26,580 bases of DNA from Phycisphaerae bacterium (GTDB taxonomy: Bacteria; Planctomycetota; Phycisphaerae; UBA1845; PWPN01): assembly GCA_035384605.1 (NCBI GenBank), contig DAOOIV010000077.1, positions 1 to 26,580 on the forward strand, given 5' to 3'. Positions 13,449 to 20,333 of this stretch are shown one piece after another. Within the stretch, counting starts at the first letter, position 1. Each line of letters opens with the position of its first letter. The notes under the pieces were generated by a model. The model searched no databases. It worked only from the letters and a program-made list of their open reading frames with translations, and was not told where the DNA came from. Position numbers and translations under genes: made by a program.

Positions 13449-14714
13449 TCAGACCTCCCCCATGTGCTCAACCACCGCCTGGCCGAATTCACTGCATTTG
13501 AGCAGCTTGGCGTCGACGCCTTCATTGACCATCAGGCGATGGAAATCGTAAGTGACGGTGCGAGCGGAGATGGCGCCGTCCATACCCTTGAGTATCAGAT
13601 CGGCCGCCTCCGTCCAGCCCATGTACCGCAGCATCATCTCGCCCGACAGAATGAGGCTGCCGGGGTTGACCTGGTCCTTACCCGCGTACTTGGGCGCCGT
13701 ACCGTGGGTGGCCTCGAAGATGGCGTGGCCTGAGTCATAGTTGATATTGCCGCCGGGGGCGATACCGATCCCACCGACCTGAGCGGCTAGGGCATCCGAG
13801 ATGTAATCGCCATTGAGGTTGGGCGTTGCGATCACATCGTACTCCGCCGGCCGCGTCAGGATCTGCTGCAGGAACGCGTCGGCAATCACATCCTTGATCA
13901 GAACGCTGCCCTTGTCCGCCGGCAGCCGGCACCAAGGTCCGCCGTCCAGGGGCGTTGCGCCGTACGCCTCCTTGGCCAGCTCGTAACCCCAGTCCCTGAA
14001 GCTCCCCTCGGTGAACTTCATGATGTTTCCCTTGTGGACGAGGGTCACGCTTTTGCGCCGGTCTGCAATTGCGTAGTCGATGGCCGCCTTGACCAGACGC
14101 TTGGTACCCTCGGCGCTGACCGGTTTGATGCCGTAGCCGGCCGTAGCCGGAAAACGAATCTTCCTGAACCGGTCGGGAAAGACCTCCTGCAACCACTTGG
14201 CGAACTTCTCGGCATCGGGTGTGCCCGCCTGGAATTCGATGCCCGCATAGATGTCCTCTGTGTTCTCGCGAAAGATCACCATATTCACGAGTTCGGGGTT
14301 GCGGACCGGCGAGGGCACACCTTTGAAGTAACGCACCGGCCGCAAGCATACGTACAGATCGAGCAACTGCCGCAGGGCGACGTTGAGAGAACGAATGCCC
14401 CCGCCGACCGGCGTGGTCAGCGGGCCTTTGATGCCCACCAGATAGGTTCTGAAAGCCTCGACTGTCTCATCGGGTAGCCAGTTCTGCGTTCGCTTATATG
14501 CCTCCTCCCCGGCCAGAAGCTCGTGCCAGGCAATCTTTCGCTTGCCGCCGTAGGCCTTGGCAACGGCGGCATCGAACACCAATTGCGAGGCCCGCCAGAT
14601 GTCCGGGCCGGTGCCGTCTCCGGCGATAAACGGGATGACCGGATGATCCGGCACTTCCAGCTTGGAGCTGGATTTGCGGATCGGATCGCCGGCAAGAGGT
14701 GTGGGCAATGCCAT
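13449..14714 (-). CDS. icd: NADP-dependent isocitrate dehydrogenase
   Basis: Converts isocitrate to 2-oxoglutarate and CO2 in the TCA cycle, making NADPH, in the cytoplasm. The 421-residue protein closely follows the Escherichia coli Icd type. Visible blocks are FIAGDGTGPDIW near the N-terminus; GGIRSLNVALRQLLDLYVCL with the substrate-binding (and in E. coli phosphorylated) Ser; FRENTEDIYAGIEF; LVHKGNIMKFTEGSFRDWGY; ATPNLNGDYISDALAAQVGG; and FEATHGTAPKYAG, whose Lys-Tyr pair matches the NADP-specificity residues of E. coli Icd. The C-terminal AKLLKCSEFG is also conserved. AAGGA lies upstream of the ATG. No aceK (Icd kinase) is adjacent. The DegT-family gene ends 183 bases upstream. Confidence 0.96.
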   Translation of the reverse strand: MALPTPLAGDPIRKSSSKLEVPDHPVIPFIAGDGTGPDIWRASQLVFDAAVAKAYGGKRKIAWHELLAGEEAYKRTQNWLPDETVEAFRTYLVGIKGPLTTPVGGGIRSLNVALRQLLDLYVCLRPVRYFKGVPSPVRNPELVNMVIFRENTEDIYAGIEFQAGTPDAEKFAKWLQEVFPDRFRKIRFPATAGYGIKPVSAEGTKRLVKAAIDYAIADRRKSVTLVHKGNIMKFTEGSFRDWGYELAKEAYGATPLDGGPWCRLPADKGSVLIKDVIADAFLQQILTRPAEYDVIATPNLNGDYISDALAAQVGGIGIAPGGNINYDSGHAIFEATHGTAPKYAGKDQVNPGSLILSGEMMLRYMGWTEAADLILKGMDGAISARTVTYDFHRLMVNEGVDAKLLKCSEFGQAVVEHMGEV

Positions 14715-14897
14715 GCCTGTCGTCCTTTCCTTTGCTCAACCAGAACCACATTCGGGCCGGCTGCCGCAGGCACCCTGTGCCTGATGACGCGCGCACAATC
14801 GTACGAGGAGACACTCAGCCCGGCTTGGGGGCCCAGATGCTAGCAATTGGCCTGCTAAACTGTCAAACCATCAACGATTCGGCGTCGATCCGTCCGA

Positions 14898-16007
14898 TTA
14901 CAGCAACCGGCGGAAGGCCTCGCAGGCGATGTCAACCTCTTCTTCGCGGAGCAAACCGTGGAAAGGCAGGGCCACCGTGCGGTCGCATAGGGCTTCACAG
15001 ATGGGAAACTGCCCGCGCTTGTATCCGAATTCGCGGGCGTAAAACGGCTGTAAGTGTATTGCCGGGAAATAGTTGCTGCATCCAATGCCCTGCTGGCGAA
15101 GTCTGACCAGGATCTGATCACGATCTTCCGCAGAGTAGTCGTCGTTGAGACGAACGACCATGACAAACCAACTGACTTGGCTTCCAGGCAATGCCTTCTG
15201 CATCGAAATCCGCTTTTCGTCGCTCAACCGGACCAAGTAGTAGTTGGCGGAATTGAGTCTGTGGGACAGTATTTCGTCTACGCGTTTCATCTGGGCAATT
15301 CCCAGCGCACAATTGATGTCACTCAGGCGGTAGTTGTAACCCAATCGCTCATGTGCGAGCCATCCGCCACCCGACCCGCGTCCCTGGCTCCTCATCGAAA
15401 CCGCCAAATCGCGGATTTGCCCGTCGTCGGTCACGATCATCCCGCCCTCGCCTGTTGTCATCTGCTTATTCGGATAGAACCCGAAGGTGCCGGCATCGCC
15501 GAACGTTCCCGCTTTCTTGCCATTGAGCGCGGCCCCGAGAGCCTCGCAAGAGTCCTCGATCACGCGGAGGCCGTATTTGTCGGCGATCTGGCGGATTCTC
15601 GGCATGTCGGCAATGTGACCGAACACGTCTACGGGAAGGATCGCACGGGTTCGAGGCGTGATCGCGGCTTCGATCAGGTCCGGATCGATGTTCCAGGTTT
15701 CCGGATGGATGTCAACGAAGACCGGTTTGCCGCCTTCGAAAAGGATGCAGTTCGAGGAGGCAATAAACGAGAAGGGCGTGGTAATGACTTCGTCGCCGGG
15801 CTTGAGGCCGATCGCACGGATGCACAGGTGCAGTGCGCTCGTGCCGCTGTTGACCGCGACGGCATACCGACTGCCGACGTATTCGGCGAATACCCTCTCG
15901 AATTCGGGCAGCTTGGGACCAAGCGACAAATTGGGTGTCTGGAGTACTTCGAGCACAGCGTCACGTTCCGCTTGAGTGATGTCCGGCCGCGATAAGGCGA
16001 TTTCCAT
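14898..16007 (-). CDS. DegT/DnrJ/EryC1-family sugar aminotransferase
   Basis: PLP-dependent aminotransferase of the family that places amino groups on nucleotide-linked sugars for surface polysaccharides. The 369-residue length is typical. Recognisable features: the glycine/serine phosphate-binding segment AVNSGTSALHLCIRAIGL (about 51-68), GDEVITTPFSFIASSN, DVFGHIADM, the PLP-contacting Asp in EDSCEALGA (D152), and FGFYPNKQMTTGEGGM with K181 as the Schiff-base lysine. The ATG at 16007 is chosen because GGAGG is 5 bases upstream; the GTG at 16019 overlaps that motif. A TATAAT box is at 16060-16055. The divergent neighbour is a WbpA-type UDP-N-acetylglucosamine dehydrogenase, so a WbpE-like role (amination of an oxidised UDP-sugar) is plausible but not shown. 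Confidence 0.9.
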   Translation of the reverse strand: MEIALSRPDITQAERDAVLEVLQTPNLSLGPKLPEFERVFAEYVGSRYAVAVNSGTSALHLCIRAIGLKPGDEVITTPFSFIASSNCILFEGGKPVFVDIHPETWNIDPDLIEAAITPRTRAILPVDVFGHIADMPRIRQIADKYGLRVIEDSCEALGAALNGKKAGTFGDAGTFGFYPNKQMTTGEGGMIVTDDGQIRDLAVSMRSQGRGSGGGWLAHERLGYNYRLSDINCALGIAQMKRVDEILSHRLNSANYYLVRLSDEKRISMQKALPGSQVSWFVMVVRLNDDYSAEDRDQILVRLRQQGIGCSNYFPAIHLQPFYAREFGYKRGQFPICEALCDRTVALPFHGLLREEEVDIACEAFRRLL

Positions 16008-16012
16008 CCGAT

Positions 16013-16017
16013 CCTCC
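16013..16017 (-). promoter_or_regulatory. Shine-Dalgarno deciding the aminotransferase start
   Basis: GGAGG on the minus strand, 5 bases before the ATG at 16007. The upstream GTG at 16019 overlaps it and is therefore unlikely to be the start. Confidence 0.6.
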
Positions 16018-16054
16018 ACGTTGGTTCAACTTCGGTTCGGCGCACCGGGCTGCC

Positions 16055-16060
16055 ATTATA
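16055..16060 (-). promoter_or_regulatory. Consensus -10 box upstream of the aminotransferase gene
   Basis: The minus strand reads TATAAT, a perfect sigma-70 -10 box, which would give a 5' leader of about 40 bases. No good -35 is visible 16-18 bases upstream, so strength or use of an activator is uncertain. Confidence 0.4.
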
Positions 16061-16237
16061 GCGTGCGGGGCTTTTCGCCGACATATTCCAGACGATGCTC
16101 AAGAACCCGGACCTTGATTATCGGTCCAGCTTATGCGACGTTCGAGTGATTTCTCCATCTCGCGGCGAGCGGCACGGTCAGCCTCGTCGGACCGCCCGGC
16201 GTCGGTGCACGCCTTGCCTCATGACCGGACAACTGAC

Positions 16238-16242
16238 AGGAG
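16238..16242 (+). promoter_or_regulatory. Shine-Dalgarno deciding the dehydrogenase start
   Basis: AGGAG lies 7 bases upstream of the ATG at 16250 and supports it over an in-frame start at 16133, whose extra Arg/Ser-rich residues precede the Rossmann fold. Confidence 0.65.
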
Positions 16243-16249
16243 TAATTCA

Positions 16250-17569
16250 ATGCTTGAAAGCAGACTGCTGAGCAAGATCAACCGCAAACAAGCCCGTGTC
16301 GGCATTCTGGGGATGGGCTATGTGGGCTTGCCGCTGGCCAGGAGTTTTTGCGGCGTGGGAATGCCGACGGTGGGTTTTGACATTGATCCGAGGAAGATCA
16401 AAATGCTCAACGCCGGAAGGAGCTATATCAAGCATATCCCCGACCAAGCCGTATCGGCGATGAGATCGTCGAAGCGTTTTGAGGCTACCACGAATCCCAA
16501 GGTGCTGCGGGGGTGTGACGCCCTGATCATCTGCGTCCCCACGCCGTTGTCCAAGACGCGCGATCCGGACATGACTTACGTGATCAAGACCACGGAAACG
16601 ATTGCGACCCAGCTTCGGCGAGGCCACCTGGTCTCGCTGGAGAGCACCACTTATCCCGGCACGTCAAAAGAGGTGCTCAAGCCGATCCTCGAAAAGACCG
16701 GCCTGAAGGCTGGAAAGGATTTCTATCTTGCTTTCTCTCCCGAGCGCGAGGATCCGGGCCGCAAGGACTTCACCACCGAGACAATCACCAAACTGGTTGG
16801 CGGCCACGATCCGGCCAGCCTCAGGGTTGCTGTCGCCCTTTACCGTCAGGCCATCAAGAACATCGTTCCGGTTTCGAGTTGCGAGGTCGCTGAGGCCGCC
16901 AAGATCCTGGAGAACGTCTATCGGTGCGTGAACATCGCCATGGTCAACGAGCTCAAAATGCTCTTTCATCGCATGGGCATCGACGTGTGGGAGGTGATCG
17001 AGGCGGCCAAAACCAAGCCGTTCGGTTTCCAGGCGTTTTATCCTGGACCGGGCCTCGGCGGGCACTGCATTCCCATCGACCCGTTTTACCTCACCTGGAA
17101 AGCCCGCCAGTTCGGAGTGACCACCCGCTTCATCGAGCTGGCCGGCGAGATCAACACCGCGATGCCGGAGTACGTGGTGGAACATACGGCCAGGGCTCTC
17201 AATGAACGGGCCAAAGCACTCAAGGGGTCGAAAATCCTCGTGCTTGGTCTGGCGTACAAGAAGAACATCGACGACATCCGCGAATCGCCCTCGATCGAGC
17301 TGATCGAGATCTTCAAGAAACGCGGCTGCAAGGTCGACTATAACGACCCGTACATCCCAACCACCCACAAGCAGCGAGAGCACGATCTCAAAATGAAATC
17401 AGTGCCTTTGACGGCGGCCAACATCCGGAAGTACGACTGCGTGGTCATCTCTACCGATCACGATTGCTACGACTACGGCATGATCGTTCGAAACGCGAAG
17501 GTGGTGGTCGACACCCGCAACGCATGCGCCCGCGTCAAGGGACCAAAGAAGAACGTGTACAAGGCCTGA
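16250..17569 (+). CDS. UDP-N-acetylglucosamine 6-dehydrogenase-type nucleotide sugar dehydrogenase (WbpA-like)
   Basis: NAD-dependent four-electron oxidation of the C6 hydroxyl of a UDP-sugar to a uronic acid, feeding surface polysaccharide synthesis. The 439-residue protein has the N-terminal Rossmann motif GILGMGYVGLPLA (18-30), CVPTPL (95-100), ESTTYPGT, FSPERED (152-158), KTKPFGFQAFYPGPGLGGHC with catalytic C273, IPIDPFYLTWKA, FIELAGEIN, and the C-terminal nucleotide-binding part with LGLAYKKNIDDIRESPS. The PGPGLGGHCIPIDPFYL signature with a WKA continuation is typical of the WbpA/UDP-GlcNAc branch rather than UDP-glucose dehydrogenases. It diverges from a DegT-family aminotransferase, and together they could make an amino-uronic sugar precursor. 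The exact substrate is inferred. Confidence 0.9.
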   Translation: MLESRLLSKINRKQARVGILGMGYVGLPLARSFCGVGMPTVGFDIDPRKIKMLNAGRSYIKHIPDQAVSAMRSSKRFEATTNPKVLRGCDALIICVPTPLSKTRDPDMTYVIKTTETIATQLRRGHLVSLESTTYPGTSKEVLKPILEKTGLKAGKDFYLAFSPEREDPGRKDFTTETITKLVGGHDPASLRVAVALYRQAIKNIVPVSSCEVAEAAKILENVYRCVNIAMVNELKMLFHRMGIDVWEVIEAAKTKPFGFQAFYPGPGLGGHCIPIDPFYLTWKARQFGVTTRFIELAGEINTAMPEYVVEHTARALNERAKALKGSKILVLGLAYKKNIDDIRESPSIELIEIFKKRGCKVDYNDPYIPTTHKQREHDLKMKSVPLTAANIRKYDCVVISTDHDCYDYGMIVRNAKVVVDTRNACARVKGPKKNVYKA

Positions 17570-17663
17570 GAGCGGGCCGGCGCCCGAGAACCGAGACCTG
17601 AGCGTCGAAGAATCTTCTCGCGAGGGACACGGCCTCCCGGACCGGCTTGGCAGGGCCAGGCAT

Positions 17664-17692
17664 CAGGGGGCAGCCGGCCGCCGTACCCCCTG
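17664..17692. terminator. Inverted repeat between convergent genes
   Basis: CAGGGGG (17664-17670) and CCCCCTG (17686-17692) form a perfect 7-bp stem with a 15-nt loop, located between the converging ends of the dehydrogenase and the GntR/LacI regulator. It could serve as a bidirectional terminator, though no T-tract is present on either side. Confidence 0.4.
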
Positions 17693-17709
17693 GCTATTGC
17701 ATGCCGGGC

Positions 17710-18864
17710 CTATCTCCGATCGCTCTCCACCTGGGAAGGAAGGAATCGACAGGACTTGCGTACCACCAGCTCGCCGCGAGACATCAGGATGCGAGGGGGC
17801 CGACCTGGGTCGTTGATCTGGGCAATCAACAGCTCCGCCGCGGAACGGCCCATCTCAATGTACGACACGCGAATGGTCGTCAGACCACCGTCCCCCAGCA
17901 GCGGGGCGAACGACGAGTCGTCGAACCCCACCACCGCGATGTCCTCGGGAATCGACATGCCCAGCGTGCTGGCGTGCTCATAAACGATTCTGGCGGCATA
18001 ATCCGAGCAGCACACCACCGCCGTGATGGGTGGATCCTGCCCCAGCCAGTCGCCTAACATGGCGGTCACGTCATAAACCTCGCCGGTCCGCAGCAGCTCC
18101 TCGGGCGAGACGCTGCGCACATCGACGGGCGGCAAACCGCGTTCCTTGGCTTCTGCGATTACCCCCTGCTTGCGATCCTCGATCGTGCAGGACCATCGCC
18201 CGTACAGGAAAGCCAGATGGGTGTGGCCCTGGTCGATCAGGTGGGCGGCCATGCGCCGCCCCTGCCAGACCCCGTCAGGAATGGCGGCCGAGATGATCGC
18301 CGGATCCTCTTCAGGGAAGGGCTGACTGGTAATGGCGACCAGGGGCGTGCCATGCTCGGCGACACCCTTGTAGAAAGCCCGATTCCAGTCCATGTAGAAG
18401 CTTCCCTCAGGCGGGGTGAAGGCAATGCCCGCTGCTCCCTGCTCAATGCAGGCATTGGCCATCTGGGCAAGACGCTCTGGAACGCGATTGGCGTTACAGA
18501 ACAGGATGTGATACCCGCGCCGGCTTGCTTCCTCCTCGAAACCCCACAGCGAGTGAATATAGGGCTCAAGATCGCACGTGGCGGTGATGAATGCGAGCAA
18601 GTCCTTCTTCGCCCGGCGCTCGGCGACAAAGGTGCCCACCCGCGCCCGACGAAGCAGCAGGCCTTCTTTCTCAAGGATCTGGAGTGCCTGCAGGACCGGC
18701 GAGAGGCTCACGCCGAACATCTGGGCAAGCTGCCGCGCGGTCGGGATCTGGTCGCCCGGGGCCCAACGCCCCTGAGAGAGAAACTCCCGCATCTTCGCGG
18801 CAACGGCCATGTTCTTGGGTTGAGCGGCATTCAGCGTCTCCGGAGTAAGTTGATCGTCGGCCAT
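17710..18864 (-). CDS. GntR/LacI hybrid transcription regulator (AraR-like)
   Basis: A 384-residue regulator that joins a GntR winged-helix DNA-binding domain (about 18-83: MREFLSQGRWAPGDQIPTAR, then QLAQMFGVSLSPVLQALQIL, ending VGTFVAER) to a LacI/periplasmic-binding-type sensor domain (about 90-375: GYHILFCN, GAAGIAFTPPEG, HLAFLYGRWSCTIEDRKQG, AVVCCSDYAARIVYE, DIAVVGFDDSSFA, LTTIRVSYIEMGRSAAELL). This is the architecture of Bacillus AraR, which is released from DNA by a sugar. The ATG at 18864 follows GGAAG at 6 bases; a longer frame from 18990 adds an unrelated N-terminus. It stands alone: no sugar-use operon is adjacent. Dyads at 18920-18938 and 18999-19008 could be its own operators. The ligand is unknown. 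Confidence 0.88.
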   Translation of the reverse strand: MADDQLTPETLNAAQPKNMAVAAKMREFLSQGRWAPGDQIPTARQLAQMFGVSLSPVLQALQILEKEGLLLRRARVGTFVAERRAKKDLLAFITATCDLEPYIHSLWGFEEEASRRGYHILFCNANRVPERLAQMANACIEQGAAGIAFTPPEGSFYMDWNRAFYKGVAEHGTPLVAITSQPFPEEDPAIISAAIPDGVWQGRRMAAHLIDQGHTHLAFLYGRWSCTIEDRKQGVIAEAKERGLPPVDVRSVSPEELLRTGEVYDVTAMLGDWLGQDPPITAVVCCSDYAARIVYEHASTLGMSIPEDIAVVGFDDSSFAPLLGDGGLTTIRVSYIEMGRSAAELLIAQINDPGRPPRILMSRGELVVRKSCRFLPSQVESDRR

Positions 18865-18919
18865 GTCTGCTTCCGTTTCTGTACCGGGCCCTTGCACAAG
18901 CGATGGGAGCAAAGCCTCT

Positions 18920-18938
18920 GATTGCCAAGGCGGCAATC
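18920..18938. promoter_or_regulatory. Candidate operator upstream of the GntR/LacI regulator
   Basis: GATTGCC and GGCAATC form a perfect 7-bp dyad around a 5-base spacer (19 bp in all), centred about 65 bases upstream of the regulator ATG. Size and symmetry suit a dimeric winged-helix or LacI-type regulator, so autoregulation is plausible. No experimental or comparative support is available here. Confidence 0.4.
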
Positions 18939-18998
18939 TCGGCTTGGTACGTGCTACCTGAATATACCATCGAGCCCTCGGGGCCTTCAAATCAGCAG

Positions 18999-19008
18999 TA
19001 GCATGCTA
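18999..19008. promoter_or_regulatory. Second palindrome upstream of the regulator
   Basis: TAGCATGCTA is a perfect 10-bp palindrome, about 140 bases upstream of the regulator start and 51 bases beyond the end of rodA. It differs in sequence from the dyad at 18920-18938, so the two are not obviously the same binding site. Confidence 0.25.
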
Positions 19009-19058
19009 TCGGACGTCCGCCGGTTTTGCGAGCCGCAAACGCCTTGCGGACAAGCCCA

Positions 19059-20333
19059 TTAATCCTCCTCTTCCTCGGTTTCGAATTCAAACGGCCGGTT
19101 GGTAAACAGAAGAGGACGGTCGCGTGCCACGCTGATGATCAATCCGAGAGCCATGAAGTTGATGACCAGGCTGCTGCCGCCCGCACTGACAAACGGAAGG
19201 GGAACGCCAGTTACCGGCCCCAGCCCAATTGCCATGCAGATGTTGGTGATCGCCTGGAAGGCCAGCATCGTCGTCAGACCCACGGCCACCAGACGGCCAA
19301 ACGGCTCGCGGGTCAAAACGGCGATCTCGTATCCAAAAACAACGATCAGGCCGTAGCACAAAAGTGTCAGTACACCCCCAATGATACCCCATTGGTGACC
19401 GATCATCGCGAATATGAAATCGTTGTGCCTCTCGGGCAGAAAGTCGTATTGGACGAAGACCCCTCGTCCGGAGCCTTGCCCGAACAAGCCGCCGCTGCCA
19501 AGGGCGATTTTGCTCCGGGTAAGTTGGTACCCAGTCACATTTTCCCAGTTGGCCAGCTCCAGCATCCAGCGGCTTTGTGAGAACTCCTTGGGCCGAAAGT
19601 ATTCCCATCGGGTGGGCAAGTCGGGCCGGGACGGCATCGGCTTGCTCAGATAATCGCGCACAGCCCTGTTCTGGAGCATCACGCTGGTAATTCGCAATTG
19701 CTGGTAGGGCTCGATCTTCGTCCAGAACAGCGGAGAGCACAGCAAGCCCATGACGATGACTGCAGCGAGGTGCTTGCCCTTGGCGCCCGCGGCGTAGAGC
19801 ACCACAAACAGGACCGGCAGGAACAGCAACAGGGTCCCCAAATCGGGCTGCAGCTTGATCAGACCCATCGGCACCAGCGCGAGCATGAACGGCGGCACTA
19901 ATCCCAGAAGCGTCCGGTAGTTGCTGCGATACCGCAAGTACCACGCCAACCCCAACACATACGCGACTTTCATCATTTCCGACGGCTGAACCTGGAGGCC
20001 GCCCACCTGGAGCCAGCGGCGGGTGTTTCGTTTCACGGGCACGAAAGGAAGGTCAAACCACCGGTCGATGACCAGGCAAGCGAGCACCAGGATGCTGATT
20101 CCAAACAGGATGTAGGAAAACCTCCCGATCCTCAGGTATCCGATGGTAACGATGAGGATCATGCAGCCGATGCCGGCCGCGCCGTAGGCAATCTGTTTGA
20201 CCGTCTCATCCGCCAGTCGGCCGGGCTGGTCGGACGCGTTGGTGGCCTGGATGGTTAACACCCCCGCCACGAGCAGCGGCAGGACCGGCAGCAGGATGAT
20301 CCAGCCTCCGCGAGTGCTGAAGAGCGAACTCAT
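19059..20333 (-). CDS. rodA: SEDS-family peptidoglycan glycosyltransferase RodA
   Basis: RodA polymerises lipid II into glycan strands as part of the elongation machinery, together with the transpeptidase PBP2, in the inner membrane. The 424-residue protein has about ten hydrophobic segments and SEDS signatures: QVQPSEMMKVAYVL (about 114-127), KLQPDLGT (160-167), SKIALGSGGLFGQG (274-287), LPERHNDFIFAMIGHQWG (299-316) with the conserved catalytic Asp at 305, and GVPLPFVSAGGSSL (376-389). Unusual points: the extracytoplasmic loop before SKIALGSGG is enlarged by roughly 40 residues (about 222-262, rich in Pro/Arg/Trp), and the usual 'HTDFIFA..EE.G' reads HNDFIFAMIGHQWG. An acidic tail (EFETEEEED) ends the protein. 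Its ATG overlaps the mrdA stop (ATGA), so translation is coupled. Confidence 0.94.
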   Translation of the reverse strand: MSSLFSTRGGWIILLPVLPLLVAGVLTIQATNASDQPGRLADETVKQIAYGAAGIGCMILIVTIGYLRIGRFSYILFGISILVLACLVIDRWFDLPFVPVKRNTRRWLQVGGLQVQPSEMMKVAYVLGLAWYLRYRSNYRTLLGLVPPFMLALVPMGLIKLQPDLGTLLLFLPVLFVVLYAAGAKGKHLAAVIVMGLLCSPLFWTKIEPYQQLRITSVMLQNRAVRDYLSKPMPSRPDLPTRWEYFRPKEFSQSRWMLELANWENVTGYQLTRSKIALGSGGLFGQGSGRGVFVQYDFLPERHNDFIFAMIGHQWGIIGGVLTLLCYGLIVVFGYEIAVLTREPFGRLVAVGLTTMLAFQAITNICMAIGLGPVTGVPLPFVSAGGSSLVINFMALGLIISVARDRPLLFTNRPFEFETEEEED

